Source: Corallium rubrum (lineage: Eukaryota > Cnidaria > Anthozoa > Scleralcyonacea > Coralliidae). Taken from it: a DNA stretch of 64,000 nucleotides. The stretch is taken from contig OZ035997.1 of assembly GCA_964035015.1 (NCBI GenBank), forward strand, positions 16,227,467 to 16,291,466. Reading direction: 5' to 3'. Positions 28,323-40,139 of this stretch are shown here, in pieces. The position numbers and the translations under genes were made by a program. Within the stretch, counting starts at the first letter, position 1; the number at the start of each line of letters is the position of its first letter. The notes under the pieces are model-generated. The model made no database searches, was not told the origin of the DNA, and worked only from the letters and a program-made list of their open reading frames with translations.

Positions 28323-29346
28323 GTGGTTGGGCGTTTTCTGAGTGAAAAAGGTGGCGCTAGTGCCTAAACCGACTGAAATCGGCAATTTTCTCTTATGCTA
28401 GTATAGGCTGTTAATATAGGGCTTTAAAAACACCGGCATTTGACATATTTCTCTCCGTACAGGCAAAAGGAGGTTTCTTTAAGTCTGCGGACTACTTCAT
28501 AAAATCTGACTTGGATTCTGTGAAGACTTGTATTTTGGAAGATCGATGGAACTTGCAGTTGCTAAGGGCTCGGCTTGCAAGTTGGGGGCGAGACCGGATG
28601 GCCCATATGTTTGACCAAACCTCGGTCCCAGTGGTGTAATCTCCGATAGGACAACTTACGGAAAAGTGATGGTACCAAGGTATGGGAAAAGTTATGGTAT
28701 CGGCGATACACAACCGGGAGAAATGAGCTGGTATTCTCCAGGCTGTCGCCTGTCGCCAGCTCATAATTCTCCCTAGATTATTTCGTATATCACTCGACTA
28801 AAAGTGCCAAGCTGCCTACCCAACGGCAGGGCCAGCAGATGGTGACAAATAAAGTTCTAAGCCGCGTTCCAAGTCTCGGGCCAGTCCTATAGGGGGCGAC
28901 ACTAGGACTTGCCACAGGCTTCGCCTGTGACTTGCCCTAGTTACGCCCCGAGGGACTAGCCACGACCTGACCAACGGCAGGGCCAGCAGACGGAACCAAA
29001 TAATGGCAACTTAGCGGAAAAGTGACAGTACCAACAACCTTGCTGCATTCTTCGGACTCAGCTTGCCACTGTCTTCAGACTCAGCTCGGGCGACGATTAC
29101 ACTAATAATAAAAGCCATTGTACCATGGCATGGTGAAAAGTAACTTTGCCGGCCACTTTAAAATGTGACGGTACCATCTACCGGAAAAAGGTGACGGTAC
29201 CTAGACGCGCGAAAATTTGTGCAATAGTCCGAATAAAAACAGCCCTGTTAGAGAGCAAAAATGGCGTCTGTGCCTCGGGGAGGAGAGGCATCCCTGTCGT
29301 AGCACCCAAAATAAACTGGCCTGGTACCCCCATATCCTATACTACT
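28323..29346 (-). repeat. Polinton right terminal inverted repeat (1024 bp)
   Basis: Reverse complement of 290-1313 with one difference found (28579). Because the left TIR encodes the end of polB, this copy holds the same final codons without the rest of the gene. Confidence 0.95.
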
Positions 29347-29352
29347 CACAGG
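29347..29352. repeat. Polinton target-site duplication, right copy (CACAGG)
   Basis: Identical to 284-289. It is also the first six bases of the MITE interrupted by the Polinton. Confidence 0.95.
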
Positions 29353-29581
29353 GTGCTCAATTTGGCAGTGTGACTTAAGAAAATCAAATAATTAAACTTA
29401 GTTGAACTGGAACAAATCACTTTGAACAATTTGATTCCTTCCAGTTTATAAATAACACTAAATGACTTTCATTTGGATTTACACGAAGTATCTTCAAATT
29501 TTTCAAAGTGATTTGCTCCAGTTCAAGTAAGTTTAATTATCTTATTTTCTTTAGTCATACAACCAAATTGGGCACCCTGTG
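29347..29581. mobile_element. Palindromic MITE (235 bp), the insertion site of the Polinton
   Basis: Ends CACAGGGTGC...GCACCCTGTG. Arms continue as long inverted repeats (29388-29431 region against 29498-29545), so the whole element folds back. The Polinton inserted six bases inside its left end. Pre-insertion flanks would be ATGGAAC on the left and ATAGAAC on the right, a near-perfect 7-bp duplication; this and the ends hint at a hAT-like MITE. Confidence 0.75.
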
Positions 29582-31025
29582 ATAGAACGCAAGATATGCT
29601 AGCAATGAATATGAAGAAAAGATGTTGCATGCTCATATGATCATGTGTCTTTTTAGACAAACCCATCTAGAAGACCAGACCTCTACTCTCATAAATTTAT
29701 GATGGGGCTATTACAATGACTACAAAAAGTGGAGATAACGACGTGAATGGGGATGGAACCTATTGGGAACAGCAGCAAAGCCCATCTGTCTAGTTGTAGC
29801 ATGATGACGACCTGATGCAATGAGGGCCTGCCGAGGAGGCTTGGATCAAGAACGAAATGGACAAAGGAACTGAACAAGCTTATCATGAAGTGCTATTTGA
29901 TGAGTGATCCAAGTAAAAGGAAGTTCAGAAAAAGGTTGAACATTTGGAATGAGATTGGTGTGTTTGAGTTGACTGAACAAAAGCTTGCCGGTCAAGCACT
30001 GGCAATTAGAAAGAATGGATGGTTATCAGATGTGGAGATTGAAGAGATTAAGAGAAATATAAACCAGCGAGATTAGGAAGGAGACACTACGGCAAGTGAA
30101 GGTAGAAATGTCAGGGCGCCGGAAGTAGACGGAGATGAAGGAGAATCAATGAATGAAGAAGCAAGGAGTGCATACGAACGGGGGAAATATATCAAAAGCA
30201 TTGAAGAAGAAATGAAAAAAGATGGGTTGGGAGAGGAACAAATAAGAATAATGAAAATGGCGAGAGAAGAATTAAGTAAAGATAAAAGTTATTAAGCCAC
30301 CAAACCTGAGATATGTGGACCGGAAGAAAATCAGGGAGAAAACAGCAGAACTGGATAAAATCTTGGAATATATACGGGTAAATACCTTGGAGGAGATGAA
30401 CAATGTGATGAATACAGCAGGAAACGTAGTAACGAAGTTATTATGGGTAAAAGAATAAACAAGAAAGGCAAAGAAGGAGCCATGGTGGAAGAGGTGAATC
30501 ATGGGACAAAGAAATGCAACAAGGAAAGACACCAGCAAGTTGCGGTATATGAAAGAGGGAAAAATAAAGAAGGTTGAGGTGATAAATAGGTTGGAGAAAC
30601 AATACAACCTAAGAAGAAAGGGATTAAATTTAGTTATAGAAGAATTGAAGCAGAGAGTGACAGCGAAAACAGCAAAGATAAAAAGATATGAAAGCAGGAT
30701 AGATCAGTTTAAGCAGAACAGGATGTTCCAGAACAATCAGAAAAAACCCTGTTTGAACAGATTGAGAGCCAAGAGAAACTAAAGGATATTACACCGGATG
30801 ACGAGGAACGTAAAGGGTTTTTGGACGGAATTTGGAATGAAAGAGTGAGTCATAATGAGAAAGCTGAATGGCTCGGAGGAGTAGAGAGAGAATTAAAAGA
30901 CGTAGCCAAACAACAGGACATCAACATTACGCCAGAATTGAAAGCAGATTGGAAAGCCCCTGACCCAGACGGGTCAAGGATTCTGGCTGAAGCATTTCAA
31001 ATCGATTAGAACAGTACTGGCCTCA

Positions 31026-32040
31026 GTGTTGAACGAGAGTTTAGACCGACAAGACATACCGGACTGGTTGGTAAAAGGAAAAACCTCATTGATAATTAAG
31101 GATAGGGAAAAAGGAAATGTGGTTAGAAACTTTCGCCCAATAACGTGCCTACCACTAATGTGGAAATTACCTACAGGGATGTTGGTGGACGAAATGTATG
31201 AACACATGAACAGTGCAAACTTGTTACCACATGAGCAAAAAGGATGCAGAAGAAATGCGCGGGGAATAAAGAATCGGTTGCTTATAGATATAAGATGGTG
31301 CTGAGGAATTGCAAGGAGACAAACCGACCTGGCTATGGACTGGTTTGATTATAAGAAGGCATATGATAAGTTACCACACTCATGGATCAAGACGTGTATG
31401 GAAATGTTTAGGGTGGCGGATAACATAAGATCGTTAATAGGGAGTAGCATGGAGAATTGGGAGACAGAACTAACGTCGAGTGGAGTAGAATTAGGAAAGG
31501 TAAAGATAAGGAGAGGGTTATTTCAGGGTGACAGTTTGTCACCGTTACTGTTTGTACTAACGATGATACCCCTAACTGTTGAGAAAGGCCAAAGCTGGAT
31601 ATGATTTGGTGAAGAAACAAGGAGTGATAAATCATTTGTTATTTATGGACGACTTGAAAGTGTATGGAAAGACGGAGAAACAACTTGAGACATTAGTGAA
31701 TACGGTTAGGGTTTCAGCTCTGATATTTGTTGAAATTTTGAATTACGAAGTGTGGGATGCTAGTGATGAGGAGAGGAAAGTATATACGGAGTGAGGGAAT
31801 TAAAATGCCAAATTAATGATGAAGAGATAAAGGAAGTAGATCTTAATAGGGGATATAAGTATTTGGGAGTAGTAGAAACAGACGGAATAAAAGATACAAA
31901 GATGAAGGAGAAAATAGAAAAGGAATACTTCAGAAGAATTAGGAAAGTTTTGAAATCGAAATTAAATGGGATGAATTGTATTCCAGCCATAAACTCAAGA
32001 GCTGTATCCATTATACGGTATGAAGCAGGTATCATCGAAT
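31026..32040 (+). pseudogene. Reverse transcriptase domain of the R2-like LINE
   Basis: Successive frames show NFRPITCLPLMWKL, DYKKAYDKLPHSWI (catalytic Asp region), FQGDSLSPLLFVL, then LLFMDDLKVYGK, the FxDD catalytic motif, and GYKYLGV. Frame breaks occur near 31305, 31580 and 31720-31795. Confidence 0.85.
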
Positions 32041-32674
32041 CATTACCAGAAATTTGGGACAAGATGGTGGCGCGCGTGCGTATTAACGATCATAATAACG
32101 GCGATTCTCAACAGTAAATAATAAGGAGAGCACATAATAATTCAAATTTTGCTTAAACGGTGACATATTTCTTCTTTGCCCGACTCCATTTGACTTAAGC
32201 ATGGACGAAGGAACAGTTATAACTAAATAACGTTTGCTTACTTCGACGACAAAGTACTTCCCTAGCTCGTCTTATTTTTGCACTGAAAGCGCCACTATCC
32301 ATAGTGTTAGCCATAGTAATCTTTGCAAACAGGTTCTAGAAATTGGCCAAATTGACCACAAACGTTACGGGCGATGCGAAGTGCGCGACTCGCGTTGCAT
32401 TCGGCATGAGTCAGTCTACTTCGAGAGCACATAAAGGTCCTCATTTGTCTCTGGCATAGTACTTCCAAAAGCGTTTGAACTTGCTTGATTTCACAGTCCT
32501 TTTCGTGCACGATTTAGGCGAATTCTAAAGAACTCAATGACCTGAATAATGAAAAACACTAGACTACAGTAGAATCACACTCATTAGAAATTCTAGAATA
32601 CATAATTACATTTTTAGGCGAATATAGCCGCTGACTGAGAGTAGCGGCACAAATGACCCAAATTTCTGGTAATG
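32041..32674. mobile_element. MITE (634 bp) nested in the LINE reverse transcriptase
   Basis: Perfect 18-bp ends CATTACCAGAAATTTGGG (32041-32058) and the inverse (32657-32674). LINE coding sequence stops at the left edge and resumes at the right edge (WTKEEVKRLHRKTRKLL). I could not define a clear target duplication. No transposase is visible inside. Confidence 0.8.
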
Positions 32675-33136
32675 TGGACAAAAGAAGAAGTGAAAAGGTT
32701 ACATCGAAAGACAAGGAAACTACTAACAGTATACCAAGCATTCCATCAACAGCGTGATGTGGATAGATTGTATGTAATCCTCTTTGATTAATGCGAGGAG
32801 AACGGGAGAAAGATGATAAGTCGTTTGGAGGATTGTGTAGATATTGAAATTAATAGCTTGTGGAAATATGTGATAGAAAGTGAAGAAAAATTAATGACTG
32901 CAGTGAAAAATGAAGATATACTTGAAGAAGGGAAATACAAAGCGAAAGTGCAAAGAGAGAGGCAAGACAAATAAAGATGAAGAAAAGTATGAAGGAAGAG
33001 ATGAGATGAGATGAGCGGGCATGGGATTGGCTGAAGAAAAGTGGTCTGAAGAAGGAAACGGAAGGAATGATAATGGCTGCCCAAGAACAAGCAATTAGAA
33101 CCCTGTATATCCGCAAAGTTATAGATAAAGAAGAAA

Positions 33137-33961
33137 TTGATGGGAAATGTCGCGTATGTGGGGACAATAGCTCATGTCCTGGCAGAGTGTAGGATGTTGG
33201 CACAAGGACAGTATAAGAACTGGATACAGGATAAGGTCGTACAGGTGATAGATTGGAAATTATGTAAGAAGTATAAGCTGCCGGTAAAAGAAAAATGGTA
33301 TGAACATCGAATTGATAGTGTGTTAAAATGTGATAAAGTGAAATTACTTTGGGAAGTGAAAATTCAGACAGACATAGTGATAGAGCACTCAAGACCTGAT
33401 ATACTACTGGTAATGTACAAAGAAACAAGAAAGTGGTTTATTGTTGATGTGGCGTGTCCTTTTGATACAAGAGTGAAAGAAAAAGAGAAAGAGAAAATAG
33501 AGAGATACCAGGATTTGAAGAGGGAAAGAAAAAGAATCTGGCAATGTAATGAAGTCAACATCATACCAGTCATAATTGGAGTATTGGGTACTGTAACTGC
33601 CAGTTTCAATCAGTGGATAAAGAAGTTGGATCACGACAAAGTATGCCTGAACCTTCATTGGACACTATGTAGAAAGTATGGCTTAGAGGTCAGTGACAAA
33701 TGGTACCAGCACAAAGCGGATACTGTAGTAGAGAACGAGAAGACCAAAATCCTATGGGACTTCAATATCCAAACGGATCGAGAGATCCAGCACAGAAAAC
33801 CAGACATTGTCGTAGTGAACAAGGAGAAAAACGAGTGTACGTTCATAGATGTGGCAAACCTCGGCGATCACAATCGGGAGCAGAAGAAATTAGAGAAATT
33901 AAACAATTACTCTGAACCGAGACTGGAAGTAACTAGAATGTGGAACAAAAGGACGGTATAG
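33137..33961 (+). pseudogene. Duplicated restriction-like endonuclease end of the LINE (274-aa frame)
   Basis: Two homologous halves: KKYKLPVKEKWYEHRIDSV...RPDILLV...KWFIVDVACPFD, then RKYGLEVSDKWYQHKADTV...KPDIVVV...CTFIDVANLGD. Each has the PD...(D/E)xx arrangement of the R2-type endonuclease. A VVPIIIGALGS segment after the second half (33960-34000) repeats IIPVIIGVLGT after the first. The long open frame is unusual in an otherwise decayed element. It probably arose from tandem joining of two 3' ends. Confidence 0.65.
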
Positions 33962-34175
33962 TGGTACCAATTATAATAGGTGCATTAGGCTCAGTACCAA
34001 AGGATCTACAGTCCTATTTCAAGCGTCTAGATATTACACATGATTTGAACATCCTAAAACATTTGGTGCTACTAGGCACAGCCATGCAACTTTCTACGAA
34101 AGGTACTGTCGATGAATTGAAGAACGTCAGAAGTACTCACTGGCTTAAGTTGAATAAACCTGTCAGTGAGGATTA

Positions 34176-34187
34176 AAACAACAACAA

Positions 34188-34221
<34 letters not shown>

Positions 34222-34251
34222 AATAATAATAATAGTAATAATAATAATAAT
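34176..34251. repeat. Microsatellite tail (CAA)n then (TAA)n
   Basis: Trinucleotide tract directly after the LINE 3' region, likely its tail or expanded from it. Confidence 0.85.
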
Positions 34252-34380
34252 TTAATCACTTCCTATGAACGTCAGCATATCGCAATAGCTACTGCGAAGT
34301 TTAAAATACATAGTAGTTTGTTAGCCTATGCTAAAAACTATCTCATCATCATTTACAACTTAATGATTTAAAGCAGTAGA

Positions 34381-36080
34381 TCAGACCAATAACAACTTTC
34401 TCCAAATATAATTATGTCTCCAAATATAGTTTGCCATTATTACATTTGAAATCGAGCACCAACTGAGCAATAATTTTAAGGTATCTTTCTCAATGTTCAA
34501 TCTTCTCAAGTCCTTGTACACGCTGTGACGGCGGCAGCCTAACGCACCAAAACATAACACCACTAGACTAACATTCCATTCACGAGAAGAAGTCACATAG
34601 CCGCTGATAATGGCGCATTTTAGAATCATACGCTACTTCAAAGTACAGATCGAAACACATGGTTACTTCAACGATCACAATCTCACGAGCGACTGCATTC
34701 ACAATGACAATGTCCAGTTTTTGAGCTGGAATTTCTATTAGTCCTTCACGAAGCTCGGGTAAGATCGATTCAAACAACTTGTTGGTAAATAGTCGAGTCG
34801 CCGGTTGCTGGCAGAAATTTCACCAAGCAGTTTATTTACAATACGATCACGGCGTCCGTTATAAAAATTTCGGAACTCATGACAACCATTGAAGAACGGC
34901 AGAAGGGGCATGTTGGATTGTTAGTTCTATTCCAGAAATGTGTTGTAAAGTTTGTCGGCAACAAACTCTACAGAGAGTCTCGCCTCTACAGTGAATTTTA
35001 CAAGATAATCACTGATCGACCAATTATACAAAACTGAATGCGATGCTTTCACTACGATGTTACCCATTCCAGGAAAGGAAAGGTCCAGGAAAGGTCCCTG
35101 GAAAAGGTCAGGAAAGGTCCCTGCAGACTCAACTGCATTGCTTTTACAAATCACAACATCACGTTTAACTGTAAGGTTGAAGAGAAACTTTTGCAGCAAA
35201 CATGTTTCGTCAACAAACTCTTCTCCAACCATTACTTTCGCCTTCCTTCCCATCACGATACACAACATTTACATCTAGTTTCCTTGCGTATCTTAACATG
35301 TCAGGCCAGTCAGACTGACATCCAAATGTGTTAGTACTGTTCAGATATCCATCCCTCTTTAGTCCATAGCCAAGGACATTTATTGCATCATCAGTCAGTT
35401 CAACACCTCTCTTTCCCATATGCAAGCTTGGAAGACCCTCTAGCAATATTGAGAAACTGTTCAACTTCATGGTTAAGCATTTTAATAAGAAACGCCAATC
35501 TCGTTGTTCTATAAACATCTGAGACACGCTTAATACCAATGCCACCATATTCACGCGGGAGGAAGATAACGAGCTGCGTCGTTGATTTGTACAGTCCATA
35601 CATGTCTCGTACTGTATCTGTAATTCGTTGATCCATTTCTAGGAGCTGCTGTTCTGATAACCGAGTGTTATAAAAATGATGACGAATTCTTGAAAGCGCC
35701 ATGTTATTAAAGGCAATAGCTTTCAATGACAATGGCAAATCACATGCAGCTATTTTCTCAAGCATTCCGTAGTACTCATCGATAAATTCTATCACCTGCT
35801 CTTTATCCTCACCCGACAATGATAATGATTTTCCAAGATATTTATAATTATATCGTCTGCCATAAACACCTAACCGTTGATCTTGTACTGTAATTACTGG
35901 TTTTCTATAACTTTTTCCCTTGTACCAATTATTACCCGATCTTCTCGAATACGGTACTGCACACTTGCTTGGTTTCACCTCTAATCCCGCTTGATTCATT
36001 ACACTTTCACTGGAGTCAAACATATGTTAGATAACTAATGCTTCATATTGCACAACCGCTATATCATCAGCAAACGCTTG
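34381..36080 (-). pseudogene. Second R2-like LINE fragment, 5' truncated
   Basis: On the minus strand, FADDIAVVQYEA near 36075-36040 is the reverse transcriptase FADD motif. It is followed by KPSKCAVPYSRRSG, YNYKYLGKSLSL and a long downstream region (35400-36023). Frame breaks follow (35210-35599, 34927-35268), then an endonuclease-like piece KLDIVIVNAVAREIVIVEVT (34580-34777). No upstream reverse transcriptase is visible. It differs in sequence from the plus-strand LINE, so it is another family or lineage. Confidence 0.7.
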
Positions 36081-36479
36081 CACAGAGAATCGGACCAGAT
36101 GCTGTTAAGTTGTGACAATGAGTAATTTTATGACATTAGAAAAAAAAGAAGCCTTGGAGGGCCAGGTGGTTTTGAAGTTTATTTTCTTGTCCAGAGTTGA
36201 AATCTTTGAGAACTTCCTTTTAGGGTTAGGGTTAGACATCAGTTCATCAATAAGGAAGATCAGCTCAGATTTATGTTGTTGGTTAGACATATTAAAGTCA
36301 ACATATTTTCTTAAGTATCGAAAACAGTCCTCCAATTTTAGTAGTAGGTATTAACTCATTGTTAATTAGAAGTTTCGGTAAATACTGGATTGATTTTGTT
36401 ATAGTTTTCTTGATACCAAAGGTACTACATTTGTCAACCCTGATAATCATATTGGACCATTGGCACAGATGGAGAAACG
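36081..36479. other. No feature recognised
   Basis: AT-rich spacer between the LINE fragment and a SINE-like repeat. A short GGGTTAGGGTTAG near 36222 is too small to be telomeric. Confidence 0.5.
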
Positions 36480-36790
36480 ATTTAGAAGATGTTAGTTTTC
36501 TGATTCTTGACCATTAATGACTCTAAACTAACCTTATTTATACTGGATAACTCTATCAGTTATACAGTATCTAAACTGCTTTCCTCAGAGGTCCAGTAAG
36601 GGCCCACCCTCATTGGTCCAGCGTTACTACAGGAGGAAACCAGAGTACCCGGAGGAAACCTGTGGTGTTTGGTAGAGTCAAACTGGAAGCACTCTTCTCA
36701 CATGCGGCCAAGGTGAGTGCACCGTGCAGGAATCGAACCCGGGTCGCAGAGGTGAAATGGGGGCATGTGGGTTGGTAGGTACAAAAAATA
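36480..36790. repeat. SINE-like repeat with tRNA-type B box
   Basis: Shares TCATTGGTCCA...CTACAGGAGGAAACC and GAGTCAAACTGGAAGCACTC with the inverted copy at 47395-47840. On the minus strand CCCGGGTTCGATTCCTGC is a pol III B box. The rest of a tRNA fold is not clear here. Confidence 0.6.
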
Positions 36791-37412
36791 TTATTATATG
36801 GATTGTTTTCACTCACGCGATCGGTGGCCCCGTTGAGGTGGTGAAACAATACGAAATGTTTGAATACGAATAGAGTTAAATCATGATTCCCATAGGATAA
36901 AGGTTGTGCACCAACCACCATTTCATTGTTTCTGTGCACCAATATCGCCGCCGTGCATGACGTCAGATGAAAACCAAGAGTTAGATGTTACTGCAATCAA
37001 CATGGCAGCTGTGTCTTTGTTCTCTAAATCTCAGTGGACTGATTGCAAACCACCAATAAGCTTTCTAGTAATATAAACTAAATTTACAAAGTAGAATTAG
37101 TTTAGCCTAGATAGAAGCAAATCTTAACGTGGATTTGAATCTTCTTTTGCGGCCGGGGAAAGTGTTTCGTGACACGAGTTCGCCTGGTTAGCCGGCCTGA
37201 CCTGGCTCATGCATGTAAACATGCAGCCCTTAATAATCAACTGGGCAAAACGTTTTAATAAGCTTTTAAGTGTTTTGTTGTTGTAGGTGATTATTATTTA
37301 GCTACATGTGGGTTATTTTTTGTTATGTTTGTTTGTTTGTAATGTAAATGCGCCCCATGCATGCAGCTATAAACCACTTCTCTTTGGGAAACGCCTTGTA
37401 TTTATTAATTAA
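36791..37412. other. No feature recognised
   Basis: Mixed-composition spacer; no convincing frame or repeat seen before the pentanucleotide satellite. Confidence 0.5.
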
Positions 37413-37839
37413 TTATATTATATTATATTATATTATATTATATTATATTATATTATATTATATTATATTATATTATATTATATTATATTATATTATATTA
37501 TATTATATTATATTATATTATATTATATTATATTATATTATATTATATTATATTATATTATATTATATTATATTATATTATATTATATTATATTATATTA
37601 TATTATATTATATTATATTATATTATATTATATTATATTATATTATATTATATTATATTATATTATATTATATTATATTATATTATATTATATTATATTA
37701 TATTATATTATATTATATTATATTATATTATATTATATTATATTATATTATATTATATTATATTATATTATATTATATTATATTATATTATATTATATTA
37801 TATTATATTATATTATATTATATTATATTATATTATATT
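37413..37839. repeat. Pentanucleotide satellite (TATTA)n, about 85 copies
   Basis: An uninterrupted 427-bp tract of the 5-bp unit. The open frame across it is an artefact of the repeat. Confidence 0.98.
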
Positions 37840-38257
37840 GAGAAATTATGGTGAGATGCCGTCGTCCGGTTGCAGTAAATCTACAAAGCCTGAACAAACG
37901 TTAATTTGTATACACTCTTTACATGGGTTTCTTTCTTGGGAAGACAAAATATACAAAGTATTGGTGGCTATCAGCAATTCTCAACTGCAAAGATGAACGT
38001 GCAAACGCCTAATTATGTGTTAAAACACTGTCCGCTTGCTAATATGTACGTGGACATGCATGCGCTCGTGATTAATATTTCGACGTGTCGTCATCAACTA
38101 CACTAAACTTTAAATACTTTTGCAGGAAATGGGTTGCTTGATGGCTAACCAGTTATTTTCTAACGCTTGATCAAGGAATTTATTGACACGTGATTATATT
38201 CAGCCGACTATATACGCCGATATCCATCTAAGGGCCTGTTTACATGAAGCGGATTGA
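37840..38257. other. No feature recognised; one MITE-like end
   Basis: The only noted motif is GTTTACATGAAGCGGATTGA at 38239-38257, which resembles the ends of the MITE at 46543-46899. Confidence 0.4.
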
Positions 38258-38367
38258 GGCCCCGTTTACACTAGACCAAAATATCCGGATTCACATTGTT
38301 TTTCATCCTCATGGGAATAAAAAACAATGTGAATCCGGATACTTTTGCTCTAGTGTAAACGGAGTCT
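38258..38367. mobile_element. Short palindromic MITE (about 110 bp)
   Basis: CCCCGTTTACACTAGA...TATCCGGATTCACATTG folds with CAATGTGAATCCGGATA...TCTAGTGTAAACGGAG, leaving a 20-30 nt loop. It abuts the left target duplication of the foldback element. Confidence 0.7.
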
Positions 38368-38371
38368 GGGT

Positions 38372-38380
38372 GATCAAGTC
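38372..38380. repeat. 9-bp target duplication GATCAAGTC, left copy
   Basis: Identical to 46506-46514 at the other end of the foldback element. Nine-base duplications are typical of Mutator-type transposons. Confidence 0.85.
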
Positions 38381-38481
38381 ATAGATAATGGAAGGGGAAC
38401 TGGATAGGAAACTGGTTGTCTGGAAAACGCGGACACGGACAGCGGACATCGGACAGCGGACAGCGGACAGCGGACACCGGA

Positions 38482-38722
38482 CAGTTATGGAAAAGACGGG
38501 CAGTTATGGAAAAGACGGGCAGTTATGGAAAAGACGGGCAGTTATGGAAAAGACGGGCAGTTATGGAAAAGACGGGCAGTTATGGAAAAGACGGGCAGTT
38601 ATGGAAAAGACGGACAGTTATGGAAAAGACGGACAGTTATGGAAAAGACGGGCAGTTATGGAAAAGACGGACAGTTATGGAAAAGACGGGCAGTTATGGA
38701 AAAGACGGGCAGTTATGGAAAA
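38482..38722. repeat. 19-bp minisatellite, left arm (13 copies)
   Basis: Unit CAGTTATGGAAAAGACGGG with G/A variation at one position. Because 19 is not a multiple of three, all three frames stay open and give repetitive YGKDGQLWKRR frames, not genes. Confidence 0.95.
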
Positions 38723-38813
38723 TTCTCAAGATTTTGGGTGAAGGAAAATTCGAGTGCAGAATATATACATTTTAAGACCAGACCGGGACCAGTTGCGAAA
38801 AATGTAACTACAC

Positions 38814-38887
38814 AGGCCTTCCGTCAGGAGTTGAACCCACGACCTTGCGATTCTAGTGCAATGCTCTGACCACTGAGCCACGGAGGG
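38814..38887 (-). repeat. tRNA-like SINE head, left arm
   Basis: On the minus strand: acceptor-like CCTCCGTGGCTCAGTGG (A box), anticodon-arm-like GCACTAGAATCGC, B box GTGGGTTCAACTCCTGAC and a matching 3' stem. The paired copy is at 45661-45734. Confidence 0.65.
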
Positions 38888-39114
38888 CGTTGCCGAGAGC
38901 TTGATCGCGAGTTCTGTATATATTAAGGTGGTAATGCCAGGAGAGAATTGGGTATATTATAAGTTATATATGGAAAAGACGGACAGTTATGAAAAGCGAC
39001 TATACATGCATGCAGACAGTTACGAACTGGCTTACTTTTAACTTTCCTCTGTAAACTGTGTGGGCGAAAGGGACATTCTAGTGTTTTCGGGAAAATACTT
39101 ATCATGTGCCAAAC

Positions 39115-39880
39115 TTAATGCATATTAAGTTCGAGGTTCGACAAATTAGGTTCGACGTTGGTTTCAAACGTCGAACCTAATGGTCGAACTTAATTAATGC
39201 TAGGGGTGAGCATTCGTTGGTTTTGGTCAGTGGTGAACTACGCGAATCATTTGTGTCTCACAAGTAACATGACGGTTAGGATAAAAGTCTTATTTGGATT
39301 AGGTTCAGTTCTAGGTTGAAAATACATTAGAATGAAATTCCAATTAAGAATTCAACTGATGCTTATTTAGCGAGACATGAATAATGTAGCATACCTGTTG
39401 TCAGCATGTCAGTTAAATGCGACGCTCATCTCTACGCGCCGTTCGATTGACTTCTTCATCTTCTTCGAACTCAGCGCATCGCGGTATATAATATATACTG
39501 GTGCGCTACAAGTTATGCACTTATATTTCGTAATTTGTTCACAACACAAGCAAACAGTAATGAGCTCTTCTCGTGTCCATATTTATTCGAAAAGACCGCC
39601 GTGCGTAATAAGTTTCATGTTTTGAGCTCGCATTGCAGCGAGAAAACTAGACAAATAGTCATTTGTATTAGGTTCGGCACATGATAAGTTCGACGTTTAA
39701 AACCACATCGAACCAGATCGAGTCGAACTTAATGCATTAAGTTCGACCGAGGCGGTCGAACTTAACATTAGGGTCGACCTTAATTAAAAGCGTCGAACTT
39801 AATAGTTTCAAACGTCGAACTCATCATGTATTTAATACCTTAACTTTTATTCGGTTCGGCACATGATAAGTTCGACGTTT
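39115..39880. repeat. TTCGAC-rich palindrome cluster, left arm
   Basis: Many copies of GTTCGACGTTT/AAACGTCGAAC and GTTCGAACTTAAT-type words in both orientations. These include a perfect 26-bp palindrome at 39722-39747 centred on AATGCATT, and two copies of TTCGGCACATGATAAG. No coding sequence. The right-arm counterpart is 44660-45430. Confidence 0.75.
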
Positions 39881-40139
39881 AAACCTTATTAGTCTTTATA
39901 CTTTGTGGCAAGCTGCAAAGCGGTATTTATGGACCAAGGAAGTGCAGTATATATGGTGGTTGTAATACAACGATACCAATTTTTAAACTTCTTTTTCAAA
40001 ATCAAATAGTATACTTTTAACTGTTGTTTGTCCAGCCAAAATCACATGGTTATGGACATGGTGCACATTATCCACATTTAACCATAAAATTGATTTTGTT
40101 GTTGGCAATTAAAGAGACAAAGATGCGTCGGCATGGGGT

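Larger units (their letters stand above)
290..29346. mobile_element. Complete Maverick/Polinton element
   Basis: The ends are 1024-bp inverted repeats (290-1313 and 28323-29346) beginning AGTAGTATAGG and closing CCTATACTACT, with a 6-bp target duplication. It encodes the diagnostic set: protein-primed polymerase B, retroviral-type integrase with chromodomain, FtsK/HerA-type packaging ATPase and a major capsid protein. I could not find an adenain-like cysteine protease. Its span is 29,057 bp, of which about 10.07 kb is a Tc1-type array and 0.36 kb a hAT MITE with its duplicated target, leaving about 18.6 kb, normal for the family. The left gene block reads leftward and the right block rightward from a divergent promoter near 21070. 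Confidence 0.95.
29690..34251 (+). mobile_element. Decayed R2-like non-LTR retrotransposon (LINE)
   Basis: Pieces of one polyprotein in changing frames: a basic N-terminal DNA-binding-like region ([14 protein letters not shown], 29846-30073), a helical region (EELKQRVTAKTAKIKRYESR, 30501-30782), reverse transcriptase (31026-32040), its continuation after a nested MITE (32675-33100), a zinc motif (CRVCG near 33150) and a restriction-like endonuclease (33137-33961). Several frameshifts and stops make it inactive. It ends in a CAA/TAA-rich tail. The domain order is that of R2-type LINEs. Confidence 0.75.

Noticed and set aside
32788..33428. Overlapping minus-strand frames rich in Leu/Ser/Phe
   Set aside because: Shadows of the LINE coding strand.
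36222..36236. Telomere-like GGGTTAGGGTTAG
   Set aside because: Only two units; chance.
37348..37854. 168-codon frame of repeated ILYYI
   Set aside because: Encoded by the TATTA satellite.
38482..38722. Possible CRISPR-like array
   Set aside because: Units are contiguous with no spacers, and the genome is eukaryotic.
38388..38869. Long overlapping frames with repeated YGKDGQLWKRR peptides
   Set aside because: Produced by a 19-bp minisatellite without stops in any of the three frames; mirrored at 45681-46473.
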